DNA of 64,000 nucleotides. Source: an uncultured Butyricicoccus sp. (GTDB lineage Bacteria; Bacillota; Clostridia; Oscillospirales; Butyricicoccaceae). Position numbers and translations under genes: made by a program. The notes under the pieces are model-generated. The model saw only the letters and a program-made list of their open reading frames with translations. It was not told where the DNA came from and made no database searches. Shown here one piece after another: positions 25,024 through 33,322 of this stretch. Where the stretch lies: positions 62,001 through 126,000 of the forward strand of contig CAKTAV010000005.1 of the NCBI GenBank assembly GCA_934532985.1, written 5' to 3'. Every line of letters begins with the position of its first letter. Positions within the stretch are counted from its first letter, which is position 1.

Positions 25024-25716
25024 TTAAGATTTCCACGGCCGCTGTTTTTTATCCCAGCCGTACTGCTGCCAGTAGACCTTGTCCGCCTCGTTCCAGCCAT
25101 CCTTTTGCAGATGGCGCATGAGGGAGAAAAATGCCTTGGTTTTCAGCGACGGCGTGACATGACAGGCATTGCGCCGGATTTTTTCGGCGATCTGTGTGGT
25201 TTTTGCGTCGATTTTTCGCAGCATTTCCGGCTTGACGTGCTGCCAGCTCATGGCGGCGATGGCGACGCCGTAGCGATAGATTTTACCTGTGCCCCAGAAA
25301 AAGGCGCTGTCTGCCAAATCCTTCGTGGTGCTCTTCATACCGGCGCCGGCTGCGGTGGAAATACAGACCACCTGCTTGCGGAACATCGCGGGAGATGGCC
25401 GATGGACCATCCAAAGATAGCCATAGTGATCCAAAAGGGCCTTCATCGAGCCGGTGACATGATAGACATAGACTGGACTTGCCAGAATGACGACATCCGC
25501 CGCCTCGAGCGCCTGCGTGATCGGCAGAAGTTTTTCATAATGCGGACATAGTGTCTCAGATTCCTTGATACAGCGGGCGCAGCCGACGCAGAAGGCGTCA
25601 AAATCGCGGGGGAGAAAAAATTCCGTGATGGTTCCGTCCAGCTTTTCCGCGAGCTGGCGGGCGATATGATAGGTAGAGCCTTGGTGACTCTGCCCGTGGA
25701 TGATAACGATTTTCAT
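25024..25716 (-). CDS. NAD(P)H-dependent FMN reductase / flavodoxin-fold oxidoreductase
   Basis: The 230-aa product starts at ATG 25716. It begins with the flavodoxin-like phosphate loop IVIIHGQSHQGSTYHIARQL. It has a cysteine-rich turn CVGCARCIKESETLCP found in iron-sulfur flavoprotein-like reductases, and ASPVYVYHVTGSMKALLDHYG, the second FMN loop. TAAGAG is the third. The C-terminal ~60 residues are charged and helical. Substrate is unknown. It stands alone in its transcription unit. Confidence 0.88.
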   Translation of the reverse strand: MKIVIIHGQSHQGSTYHIARQLAEKLDGTITEFFLPRDFDAFCVGCARCIKESETLCPHYEKLLPITQALEAADVVILASPVYVYHVTGSMKALLDHYGYLWMVHRPSPAMFRKQVVCISTAAGAGMKSTTKDLADSAFFWGTGKIYRYGVAIAAMSWQHVKPEMLRKIDAKTTQIAEKIRRNACHVTPSLKTKAFFSLMRHLQKDGWNEADKVYWQQYGWDKKQRPWKS

Positions 25717-25820
25717 GGTGAATGTCCTCGAGTGCTTGATATTGGCTTTATTATACCATGGGAACTGCTGTCTGTATAGACGAGGCAAGTGGCGATAGGC
25801 ATGGACAAATTGTACTGAAA

Positions 25821-25839
25821 TTTTACACGAATTTTACAC
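25821..25839 (+). promoter_or_regulatory. Pho-box-like direct repeats before the two-component genes
   Basis: TTTTACAC occurs at 25821-25828 and again at 25832-25839, an 11-bp period, as in PhoP boxes (repeated TT(A/T)ACA). It lies about 80 nt upstream of the response-regulator start. This suggests autoregulation by phosphate limitation. Confidence 0.6.
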
Positions 25840-25908
25840 AATGATATTTCCGGCGGCAGTATAATAAACAAGAATAGAAATACATTTTGGGCGTAGGAGG
25901 AAGAAGCC

Positions 25909-26610
25909 TTGCAGACCAAACGAATTTACATAGTGGAAGATGATGAGAATATCCGCTCGATGGTGCAGTATGCACTCAACGGAAATGGATATGAGGCGAT
26001 TGGATTTGGAAGCGGCCAGCCGTTTTTCAAGCAGCTGGAGGAAGGTCTGCCGGATCTGGTGCTGCTGGATATCATGCTGCCGGGAGAGGACGGCTTGACC
26101 ATTCTCAAGCGGCTGCGGCAGCAGAGCGAGACGGAGTCGCTGCCAGTGCTGATGCTGACGGCGAAGTCGGAAGAGATGGACAAAGTGCGCGGACTGGATC
26201 TGGGAGCGGACGACTATATGGTCAAGCCGTTTGGCATTCTGGAGCTGCTCAGCCGCATTCGGGCCATTATGCGCCGGGCGGATCGCTACAAAAAAGAGGA
26301 CAAACAGAGCGCGGAACAGCAGACCAAGTATGAGTACGGCGGCATTCGCGTCGATAAGGAAAGCCATGAGGTAGAAGCCTTCGGCAAAGAAGTCCAGCTG
26401 ACGAAGAAGGAGTTTCAGCTGCTGTGCACGCTGATGGAAAACAGCGGGCATGTGCTGACACGCGAACAGCTGATGTCACAGGTCTGGGGCTTTGAATACA
26501 GCGGAGAGACGCGCACGGTGGATATTCATGTCAATACGCTGCGCAAAAAAATCGGCGATGACGGCACGCTGATTCAGACCATCCGCGGCGTGGGATATAA
26601 ATTCGTATGA
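25909..26610 (+). CDS. phoP: OmpR/PhoB-family response regulator, probably PhoP
   Basis: The 233-aa regulator starts at TTG 25909 behind TAGGAGGAAG. The receiver domain (1-120) has the acidic pair E10-D11-D12, the phospho-acceptor D54 in LVLLDIMLPGEDG and the conserved Lys of VKPFG. The C-terminal winged helix (~135-233) ends TVDIHVNTLRKKIGDDG and IRGVGYKF. It overlaps phoR by 4 nt. Pho-box-like repeats precede it. The PhoP name is an inference from those repeats and from the kinase domain order. Confidence 0.92.
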   Translation: MQTKRIYIVEDDENIRSMVQYALNGNGYEAIGFGSGQPFFKQLEEGLPDLVLLDIMLPGEDGLTILKRLRQQSETESLPVLMLTAKSEEMDKVRGLDLGADDYMVKPFGILELLSRIRAIMRRADRYKKEDKQSAEQQTKYEYGGIRVDKESHEVEAFGKEVQLTKKEFQLLCTLMENSGHVLTREQLMSQVWGFEYSGETRTVDIHVNTLRKKIGDDGTLIQTIRGVGYKFV

Positions 26611-28331
26611 GAAAGCGAATTTTTCATACCCTGTGTGCGCTGAGCTTTCTGGGTGTTGCCGTCGCAGCGATGATTACTATCTTTGTCTCCACGCAGTTTA
26701 ATATGACACAGATGGAGACCAATGTACAGGAAACGGCGCAGATGATTGCACAGAGCGAAAAGGCGCTGGGCAGTCAGAAGGATATGATGCACATGATGGA
26801 TGCCTTGCCGGATAACATACGGGCGACGCTGATTGAGCAGGACGGCACGGTGCTGTATGAATCTATGGTATCCGCAGAGAATATGGAAAACCACCTGAAT
26901 CGACCGGAGATCCAAGATGCGATTGCCAACGGAAGCGGAGAGGCCAGCCGAAAATCAACAACACTCGGCACCAAGACCTATTATTATTCTATTCGTTTGA
27001 ATAACGGCAATATTCTGCGTCTGGCGCGCGAGTATACGAACATGTACGGTGCGATTGGCAGCAGTGTGCTGTTGATTTTGCTGTGGAGCGGTATTTTGGC
27101 GGCGGTAGCTGTACTGATGGCGAAGCGCTTGACGGTCTGGCTGATTCGCCCGGTGGTCTATCTGGCGGATCATATGTCGCACTGGGAGGACAGTGAGGTC
27201 TACGAAGAGCTGAAGCCGTTTATTCGACATATTCGCGAGCAGGACGACGAGATTGACGAGCAGAAAACGCTGCTTGACCGTGAGCGTGAGGCGCTGAATG
27301 TTCTGACGCGCAATATGAAAGAGGGCGTACTGTCGGTCGCCGGCGACCGCAATATTGCCAGCGTGAATCCCTGTGTGCTGTCGATGCTGGTGGGGGAGAA
27401 CGCGAAGGAAGAAGAGTTTATCGGACACACCTTCCTGATGCTCAACCGCTCGGCGGTTTGGTTTGACTGTGTCAATCAGGCGCTGGCGGGAGAGAACAAG
27501 GAAGCGGAGCTGAATCATATGGGTTCGGTCTATCGTCTGTTTGCCAGCCCGATTATTCATGCGGGCAAGGTGGACGGTGCGGTTGTCATTGTTCTGGATG
27601 TGACGCAGGAGCGTTTGGCGGAAAAGGTTCGTCAGGAGTTCTCTGCGAACGTGTCACATGAACTCAAAACCCCGTTGACCTCTATTTCCGGTTACGCCGA
27701 GATGATGGAGCTGGATATGGTACACGGCAAGGACGACCAGATTGAGTTTGCCCGTCGAATCCACAAGGAAGCGCTGCGCTTGATTGCGCTGATTAACGAT
27801 ATTATTCGTCTGTCCCGCATTGAGGAGGGCGCGCCGAAGGCGTTCCACCTGCTGGAAGTGAAGGAGCTGTGCCGCAATGCCGTGGAATCGCTGGAGCCTG
27901 TAGCGGAAAAGGCAGAGGTTACGCTGTCGGTTGAGGGAGATACCTGTCATATTATGGGCGAAGAGAGTATGCTGACCGAACTGGTATACAACCTGTGTGA
28001 AAATGCAGTAAAGTACAACCGCGCGGGCGGACATGTTTGGATTCGCACACGAAGCGAAGGAGAAAAGGCGTTAATTGAGGTGCAGGACGACGGAATTGGT
28101 ATTCCGGAGGACTCCGTGCAGCGTGTATTTGAACGGTTTTACCGCGTGGACAAGAGCCGTTCCAAGCAGACAGGCGGCACGGGACTGGGCTTGTCCATTG
28201 TCAAGCACATTGTGGAATACCACAATGGACGAGTGGAGCTGAAAAGCGAGCTGGGAGTCGGCACGACGATTCGTGTCTGGCTGCCGCGTCCACCGGTTAA
28301 GCTGAGCGCGTGGAAAGAGGAAACAAAATAA
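26607..28331 (+). CDS. phoR: Sensor histidine kinase, probably PhoR
   Basis: The 574-aa kinase has membrane helices near residues 8-28 and 150-172, an extracytoplasmic domain between them, then HAMP (~175-230) and a PAS-like domain (~235-340). The HisKA box FSANVSHELKTPLTSISGY follows, with H351 as phospho-acceptor. The HATPase has LVYNLCENAVKYN, VQDDGIGIP and GGTGLGLSIVKHIV. PhoR of Gram-positives has this order. ATG 26607 overlaps the TGA of phoP (ATGA), so the pair is one operon, ending at the terminator 28335-28371. Confidence 0.92.
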   Translation: MRKRIFHTLCALSFLGVAVAAMITIFVSTQFNMTQMETNVQETAQMIAQSEKALGSQKDMMHMMDALPDNIRATLIEQDGTVLYESMVSAENMENHLNRPEIQDAIANGSGEASRKSTTLGTKTYYYSIRLNNGNILRLAREYTNMYGAIGSSVLLILLWSGILAAVAVLMAKRLTVWLIRPVVYLADHMSHWEDSEVYEELKPFIRHIREQDDEIDEQKTLLDREREALNVLTRNMKEGVLSVAGDRNIASVNPCVLSMLVGENAKEEEFIGHTFLMLNRSAVWFDCVNQALAGENKEAELNHMGSVYRLFASPIIHAGKVDGAVVIVLDVTQERLAEKVRQEFSANVSHELKTPLTSISGYAEMMELDMVHGKDDQIEFARRIHKEALRLIALINDIIRLSRIEEGAPKAFHLLEVKELCRNAVESLEPVAEKAEVTLSVEGDTCHIMGEESMLTELVYNLCENAVKYNRAGGHVWIRTRSEGEKALIEVQDDGIGIPEDSVQRVFERFYRVDKSRSKQTGGTGLGLSIVKHIVEYHNGRVELKSELGVGTTIRVWLPRPPVKLSAWKEETK

Positions 28332-28334
28332 AGA

Positions 28335-28371
28335 ATGGGCGCGTGATGCGATGTATCATGCGCCCATTTTT
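28335..28371 (+). terminator. Terminator of the two-component operon
   Basis: ATGGGCGCGTGAT, short loop, ATCATGCGCCCAT followed by TTTT. Confidence 0.85.
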
Positions 28372-28419
28372 AAATAAAAAAATAAAAAGCCACAAAAGCA
28401 TTTGCTTTTATGGCTTTGT

Positions 28420-28493
28420 TGGTTGCCGAAGAAGGATTCGAACCCTCACAAACAGAGTCAGAGTCTGTCGTGCTACCTTTACACAATTCGGCA
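28420..28493 (-). tRNA. tRNA-Gln (CTG anticodon), CCA encoded
   Basis: On the minus strand the acceptor TGCCGAA pairs with TTCGGCA, then A and CCA (plus 28422-28420). The anticodon arm is ACAGA-CTCTGAC-TCTGT, so the anticodon is CTG, reading CAG. The T-arm has GGTTCGAATCC. The U1-A72 pair is typical of tRNA-Gln. Total 74 nt. Confidence 0.95.
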
Positions 28494-28744
28494 GTATCTT
28501 TTGCGTGACAACAAAAAATATTATACACTGTTTGAAGTGAAAGTCAAGGCGTTTTTCAAAAAAATTTAGAAATAGTAATCCGGAATGCTGCCGAGAAACG
28601 GAGCAAAGAAAGCGGAAAAACCAGCCGAAAAAACAGAAAAAAATGACAGTAATTTTGAGTATAACAGAAATGGAATTCAAAACGGACAAAGAGTATACTA
28701 AACTATGTGTAAAAGTATGTGATTTTCCTGATTTGGAGGAACGT

Positions 28745-30565
28745 ATGGTTAGAGAAGATTTAAGAAATATTGCGATTATTGCGCACGTTGACCACGGCAA
28801 GACAACGCTGGTTGACCAGATGCTCAAGCAGGGCGGCGCATTCCGCACCAATCAGGTTGTGGAAGACCGTGTCATGGACAGCAACGATCTGGAGCGTGAG
28901 CGCGGCATTACCATTCTGGCGAAGAACACCTCGGTGCATTATAAGGACACCAAGATCAACATTGTCGATACCCCGGGCCACGCGGACTTTTCCGGTGAGG
29001 TAGAGCGTATCCTTAAGATGGTAGACGGCGTTATTCTGCTGGTAGATGCGTTTGAAGGCCCGATGCCGCAGACACGCTTTGTCTTGCAGAAGGCACTGGA
29101 GTTTGGACACAAGATTATTATTGTTGTCAATAAGATTGACCGTCCGGACGCCCGTCTGGGTGATGTCGGCGATGAAGTGTTGGAGCTTTTGCTGACGCTG
29201 GACGCCACGGATGAACAGCTGGACAGCCCGATTCTGTACTGCTCCGGACGCGACGGCACGGCATCGACTTCCCCGAATGCACCGGGCAAGGATTTGACGC
29301 CGCTGTTTGAGACCATTCTGGCACACATTCCGGCACCGCATGTCAATCCGGACGGCGAGCTGCAAATGCTGGTTTCCTCGATTGATTACAACGATTACGT
29401 CGGACGTATTGCCATTGGACGTGTGGAGCGCGGCCGCATGCATGTCGGACAGGATCTGATGGTCTGCAACTACAACAAGCACACCAAGCCGTATAAGGCA
29501 AAGGCCGTGTCGATGTACACGATTGACAGTCTGGGTCACACCCCGATTGAGGAGATCTCCGCTGGCGACATCGTATGCGTTTCCGGTATTGAAAATGTCA
29601 CGATCGGCGACACCTTATGTTCGCCCACGAAGCCGGAGCCGCTTCCGTTCGTCAAGATTTCCGAGCCGACGGTGGAGATGTATTTCTCGGTCAACGATTC
29701 GCCGTTTGCCGGACGCGAGGGCAAGTATGTCACCTCCCGTCAGATTCGTGAGCGTCTGCACCGGGAACTGCTCAAGGATGTCTCTCTGCGCGTACAGGAG
29801 ACTGATAACACGGATACCTTCCGCGTTGCAGGCCGCGGTGAGATGCATCTGTCCATCCTGATTGAGACACTGCGCCGTGAAGGCTATGAGTTCCAGGTTG
29901 GCGCACCGCGCGCACTGTTCAAGGAGATTGACGGCAAGAAGTACGAGCCGATTGAGCGCATGGTTGCCGACGTCCCGGCAGAATGCGTCGGTTCGATTAT
30001 GGAGAAGATGGGTTCCCGTAAGGGGGAGCTGCAGCACATGGCGCCGCAGGGCGACCGTATGCGCATTGAGTTCCTGATTCCGGCGCGCGGCTTGTTTGGC
30101 TATAAGACGGAATTCCTCACCGACACCCGCGGCGAAGGCGTTATGAGTTCGGTATTCTATGAGTATCAGCCGTACAAGGGCGAGATCAGCAAACGCTCGA
30201 CCGGTTCGCTGATTGCGTTTGAGACGGGCACGGCGGTTACCTACGGCCTGTATAACGCACAGGAGCGCGGCACGTTGTTTATTGGCGCCGGCACGGAGGT
30301 ATACGAGGGCATGATTATCGGCTACTCGCCGAAGAACGAAGATATGGCGGTCAATGTCTGTAAGAAGAAGCAGCTGACCAACACTCGCGCGTCCGGTTCG
30401 GATGATGCTCTGCGTCTGATTCCGCCGCGTATCATGTCGATTGAGGACGCGATGGAATTCATCGGCGACGACGAGCTGATTGAGGTCACGCCGAAGAGCA
30501 TTCGTATGCGCAAGGTCATTCTGTCGAACAACGAGCGCCTGAAGAAGATCAAGGGCAAGAAGTAA
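28745..30565 (+). CDS. typA: Ribosome-associated GTPase TypA/BipA
   Basis: The 606-aa translational GTPase starts at ATG 28745 behind GGAGGA (28735-28740); the frame is open further upstream but lacks an SD. G1 AHVDHGKTTL, G2 RGITI, G3 DTPGHADF and G4 NKIDRPDA are intact, followed by the EF-G-like beta barrel and the BipA-specific C-terminal domain (LTNTRASGSDDALRLIPP). It binds the ribosome near the A site and aids assembly and stress growth. It is followed 15 nt later by ridA, so the two may be cotranscribed. Confidence 0.97.
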   Translation: MVREDLRNIAIIAHVDHGKTTLVDQMLKQGGAFRTNQVVEDRVMDSNDLERERGITILAKNTSVHYKDTKINIVDTPGHADFSGEVERILKMVDGVILLVDAFEGPMPQTRFVLQKALEFGHKIIIVVNKIDRPDARLGDVGDEVLELLLTLDATDEQLDSPILYCSGRDGTASTSPNAPGKDLTPLFETILAHIPAPHVNPDGELQMLVSSIDYNDYVGRIAIGRVERGRMHVGQDLMVCNYNKHTKPYKAKAVSMYTIDSLGHTPIEEISAGDIVCVSGIENVTIGDTLCSPTKPEPLPFVKISEPTVEMYFSVNDSPFAGREGKYVTSRQIRERLHRELLKDVSLRVQETDNTDTFRVAGRGEMHLSILIETLRREGYEFQVGAPRALFKEIDGKKYEPIERMVADVPAECVGSIMEKMGSRKGELQHMAPQGDRMRIEFLIPARGLFGYKTEFLTDTRGEGVMSSVFYEYQPYKGEISKRSTGSLIAFETGTAVTYGLYNAQERGTLFIGAGTEVYEGMIIGYSPKNEDMAVNVCKKKQLTNTRASGSDDALRLIPPRIMSIEDAMEFIGDDELIEVTPKSIRMRKVILSNNERLKKIKGKK

Positions 30566-30580
30566 TAGGAGAAATGCCAC

Positions 30581-30958
30581 ATGAAGAACGTAATTGCAAC
30601 AGGAAACGCACCGGCAGCGATTGGCCCGTATTCGCAGGCCATTGAGACCGAGCAGTTTGTATTCACTTCCGGTCAGATCCCGATCGATCCGGCGGTTGGC
30701 GAAATCACCGCAGATACGATTGAGGGACAGGCAGAGCAGGTTATGAAAAACATCGCCGCTATTTTGAAGAAAGCGGGACTGGACTTTTCCAACGTCGTAA
30801 AGACGACTTGCTTCCTGGCGGATCTGGCGGACTTTGCCGCATTCAATGAAGTGTACGGCAAGTATTTTCCGGATGCCGCTCCAGCGCGTTCCTGCGTTGC
30901 CGTAGCCGGCCTGCCGAAGGGTGCGAAGCTGGAGGTAGAAACCATCTGCGTCAAGTGA
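30581..30958 (+). CDS. ridA: RidA family enamine/imine deaminase
   Basis: The 125-aa trimeric protein hydrolyses reactive 2-aminoacrylate-type enamines. It has the family motifs APAAIGPYSQAI, FTSGQIPIDP and ARSCVAVAGLPKGAKLEVE with the catalytic Arg. AGGAG precedes ATG 30581. Length is standard. It sits immediately after typA. Confidence 0.95.
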   Translation: MKNVIATGNAPAAIGPYSQAIETEQFVFTSGQIPIDPAVGEITADTIEGQAEQVMKNIAAILKKAGLDFSNVVKTTCFLADLADFAAFNEVYGKYFPDAAPARSCVAVAGLPKGAKLEVETICVK

Positions 30959-31049
30959 GAAAAAACAGTATTGCTTTGACTTGACGGGGAATTCTTTCGT
31001 ATTTATATCCTAATTTAAAAAAGTCAGGCTGAGACACAGCCGGACAACC

Positions 31050-31101
31050 AAGATCGGAGTGGGCAAGTGAGAACGCGTTGCCGCTCCGATCTTCTTCATT
31101 T
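31050..31101 (+). terminator. Terminator after ridA
   Basis: AAGATCGGAG (31050-31059) pairs with CTCCGATCTT (31084-31093), with an inner GGGCAA/TTGCC stem, followed by CTTCATTTT. Confidence 0.75.
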
Positions 31102-31133
31102 TCCGTTGAGGCAATTGGGAGCAAAAGAAAAAA

Positions 31134-31303
31134 CACCGCACATTTCGTGTGCGGTGCTTACTGATTGATAGAATTCATCGGTATTCACTAGTTCCTTTGT
31201 TTATTTGTAATTCTTCATTTTTTGAATGATAACCGGCGCAAGAGATAATTCAAAAGAAATCGCTCGCTGGGTATAAAAAAACCACGCCTTCGCGTGGATC
31301 GTC
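31134..31303. other. Non-coding gap with two further hairpins
   Basis: In the gene-free stretch 30959-31316, besides the ridA terminator, CACCGCACATTTCGTGTGCGGTG (31134-31156; perfect 9-bp arms) and CCACGCCTTCGCGTGG (near 31290) form short hairpins. The second has a run of A on its plus-strand 5' side, so it can end the minus-strand 34-aa gene. I see nothing else here. Confidence 0.5.
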
Positions 31304-31316
31304 AGATTATGAAAAA

Positions 31317-31421
31317 TCACTTGGTAGAAACATAATCATGATCGTCACCGAAGATAAGATCATCAATATCCGGCTTTTCCTGCTGCGGCTTATAGTCGCG
31401 GATTCTTAACATAGATAACAT
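31317..31421 (-). CDS. 34-aa acidic peptide gene with its own promoter
   Basis: On the minus strand ATG 31421 follows AAAGGATGTG. The peptide is MLSMLRIRDYKPQQEKPDID followed by DLIFGDDHDYVSTK, ending at TGA 31317. It is basic at the start and Asp-rich at the end, with no signal peptide or membrane helix. A TTTACA-N17-TATACT promoter lies at 31482-31454 (plus coordinates), so it is its own unit. I do not recognise the family. Confidence 0.55.
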   Translation of the reverse strand: MLSMLRIRDYKPQQEKPDIDDLIFGDDHDYVSTK

Positions 31422-31453
31422 AGTGTCACATCCTTTCTGCCTTCTTTTTGTAC

Positions 31454-31482
31454 AGTATACACCAATAATCGTAAAATGTAAA
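31454..31482 (-). promoter_or_regulatory. Promoter of the 34-aa peptide gene
   Basis: Minus-strand TTTACA (plus 31482-31477), 17-nt spacer, TATACT (plus 31459-31454). The -10 box ends 32 nt upstream of the ATG. Confidence 0.6.
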
Positions 31483-31578
31483 GAGCAAAATGTAAAGAAT
31501 AAATAAATAGTTTGTAAAGTAATGCGAAAAGAGAAACAACAGTTGCGCAAAATACCCCAGAAAAAAGGGGACTTGAGG

Positions 31579-31794
31579 AAAAAAAGACCCCCCCGCGCGG
31601 CCGATGTCACCAGATTAGTAACCTGCACATCTCCTGCAGGTGGGTTTCCTGTCGCTGTCGTCTGCGCTTCCAACTTCCGCCGTGGCGGGAGGCCTGCACT
31701 CTTACAGAGAACAATCGGAATCCCGAAAACTAATTGTGGGTTAAAAAAAGGTGACTGTCGAACCGGGCAGGGAGCTCGGTAGCAAAGTTCGGAT
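31579..31794 (-). ncRNA. Structured RNA, probably 6S RNA
   Basis: A minus-strand -10 box TATACT (plus 31806-31801) would start an RNA near 31794, and a T-run (plus 31585-31579) would end it. Its two ends are complementary: CTCCCTGCCCGG and GTCACC near the 5' end pair with GGTGAC and CCGCGCGGGGGG near the 3' end. G-U pairs favour the minus strand. Between them lie an A/U-rich open region and a long imperfect apical hairpin around CTCCCGCC/GGCGGAAG. Closed ends, a central bubble, an apical stem and ~215 nt match 6S RNA, which sequesters sigma-A RNA polymerase. The family call is inference. Confidence 0.5.
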
Positions 31795-31822
31795 GATTTT
31801 AGTATATGAGAACGGGGAGAGA

Positions 31823-32119
31823 TTATTCCTCCTCGTCGGACTCATCAAAATCATACAGGCTGTCGGCGCGTTCCATGAAAATCTGGAACACACGCTCGGA
31901 CTCATCAAAGTCATCCACAGAGGCGAGACACTCCAGTCCGTCCTCTTCTACGACCTTGAGGATGACAACCTCGGCCTCTTCCTCCAGATCCAGCTCGGTC
32001 GGGATAAAGGCCATATATACTTCACCATTGTCCTCGATAGTGTCAATATGCTCGAATTCTTTTTCTACGCCGTCCTCGTCGGTGAGGATGACGACATTGG
32101 TCTTTTCTAATTCATCCAT
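31823..32119 (-). CDS. DUF1292 family acidic protein
   Basis: The 98-aa protein starts at ATG 32119 behind GGAGG. It contains NVVILTDEDGVEKEFEHIDT and EVVILKVVEEDG...ECLASVDDFDE, the repeated beta-hairpin layout of DUF1292 (YrzB-like) proteins that are widespread in Firmicutes. It is strongly acidic, with a poly-Asp/Glu tail. Function is unknown. It is divergent from the infC leader. Confidence 0.88.
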   Translation of the reverse strand: MDELEKTNVVILTDEDGVEKEFEHIDTIEDNGEVYMAFIPTELDLEEEAEVVILKVVEEDGLECLASVDDFDESERVFQIFMERADSLYDFDESDEEE

Positions 32120-32243
32120 AGCGGAACCTCCACGTTCGGGTGATTTCTTTTCTTTATGATAACGTATTTCTCCGGATTTTTCAACCGCTTCTGCGGAAAA
32201 AATCAAAAGGAGAAATCTTCCTGAAAAATTCGAAAAAAAACAG

Positions 32244-32272
32244 TTGACAATGATGGGGAAGCGAGGTATACT
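32244..32272 (+). promoter_or_regulatory. Promoter of infC-rpmI-rplT
   Basis: TTGACA (32244-32249), 17-nt spacer, TATACT (32267-32272). Transcription should start near 32279, giving a ~145-nt leader. Confidence 0.85.
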
Positions 32273-32278
32273 TGTAAA

Positions 32279-32423
32279 GCAAAAGAAAGAAGGGCTGCCG
32301 TCCTCACCTCGCGCTGACGTGCTGAGAGGTTAACAGAAACCCGCTTTGGCGGTGTTGCGTTCGGACGGTTCTTGAGTTCCCGTCCGTTTTTTTATTGTAT
32401 TTACCGTTTGGAGGTGCTTACCA
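32279..32423 (+). promoter_or_regulatory. L20-type autoregulatory leader with attenuator
   Basis: The leader of the IF3/L35/L20 operon contains an upstream structured part (CCTCACC...GAGAGG) and an intrinsic terminator. In the terminator CGGACGG (32362-32368) pairs with CCGTCCG (32380-32386), followed by TTTTTTT. This architecture fits the Firmicutes L20 leader, in which excess L20 promotes premature termination. The family assignment is from position and layout. Confidence 0.75.
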
Positions 32424-33008
32424 ATTAGCAGTTTAGAACACCAGATTAATGAGGAGATCCGCGACAAGGAAGTCAGACTGATTGACGGAGACGGAAATCA
32501 GGTCGGCGTTGTATCCATCGCCAAGGCGCTGGAAGCAGCCGCTGCCAAGAATCTTGATCTTGTAAAAATTGCTCCGCAGGCTCAGCCGCCGGTTTGCCGC
32601 ATCATGGACTACGGCAAGTTCCGCTTTGAACAGGCGAAGAGAGAAAAGGAAGCAAGAAAAAAGCAGCATATCGTGGAGATCAAGGAAATTCGTCTCAGCC
32701 CGGGTATTGACAGCAATGACTTTAATACCAAGGCCAACCACGCCAAGCGTTTTCTCAAGGGAGGAGACAAGGTAAAGGTTTCTGTCCGTTTCCGCGGACG
32801 TGAAGTTACGCATTCCTCCATCGGTCTGGATCTGCTGCACCGGTTTGCTGACGAGTGTGCTGAATTTGGTAGTGTGGAGAAGAACCCCAAGCTGGAAGGA
32901 CGCCAGATGATTATGTTCCTGGGTCCGAAGAAGGAATCCGCAGCAAAGAAGGATTCCAAGAAGAACGGCAAGAAGGGCGGCAAAAAGCCGGCTCCGGAGG
33001 CCGAATAA
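32424..33008 (+). CDS. infC: Translation initiation factor IF-3, AUU start
   Basis: I start this at ATT 32424: GGAGG at 32410-32414 is 9 nt upstream, and the N-terminus then reads SSLEHQINEEIRDKEVRLID, the conserved IF-3 beginning. The next in-frame ATG (32604) would delete the whole N-domain. AUU starts on infC allow IF-3 to limit its own synthesis by rejecting non-canonical codons. The 194-aa protein continues with MDYGKFRFEQ and the C-domain KVSVRFRGRE. An added Lys-rich tail follows. First gene of infC-rpmI-rplT. Confidence 0.93.
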   Translation: MSSLEHQINEEIRDKEVRLIDGDGNQVGVVSIAKALEAAAAKNLDLVKIAPQAQPPVCRIMDYGKFRFEQAKREKEARKKQHIVEIKEIRLSPGIDSNDFNTKANHAKRFLKGGDKVKVSVRFRGREVTHSSIGLDLLHRFADECAEFGSVEKNPKLEGRQMIMFLGPKKESAAKKDSKKNGKKGGKKPAPEAE

Positions 33009-33075
33009 TTCATCGTAAGCCTTTTGTTTATGATATAAGTAGATAATTGGCGTTAATAGAGAGGAGAACATTTTT

Positions 33076-33273
33076 ATGCCTAAGATTAAAACGCACAGCG
33101 GCGCATCCAAGCGCTTCAAGATGACAAAGAATGGCAAGATCAAGCGTGCTCATGTTGGCCGCCGTCATATCCTGAACAAGAAGTCCACCAAGCGTCTCAG
33201 ACATCTGAGAAAGGAAGGCTTCGCAGATTCTACGAACGTAGCACAGGTAAAGCGCCTGATCCCGTACGCGTAA
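33076..33273 (+). CDS. rpmI: 50S ribosomal protein L35
   Basis: The 65-aa basic protein has the standard start MPKIKTHSGASKRFKMTKNG and the C-terminal STKRLRHLRKEGFADSTNV. It contacts 23S rRNA. SD GAGAGGAG precedes the ATG. Confidence 0.98.
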   Translation: MPKIKTHSGASKRFKMTKNGKIKRAHVGRRHILNKKSTKRLRHLRKEGFADSTNVAQVKRLIPYA

Positions 33274-33322
33274 TTCAGGATTACGACAATCACTAATTTG
33301 ACGATTTTGGAGGCTATCGAAC

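Noticed and set aside
31522..31782. Open frame on the plus strand inside the 6S-like region
   Set aside because: No SD, Pro/Arg-rich low-quality sequence, and the same DNA shows strong RNA secondary structure on the minus strand.
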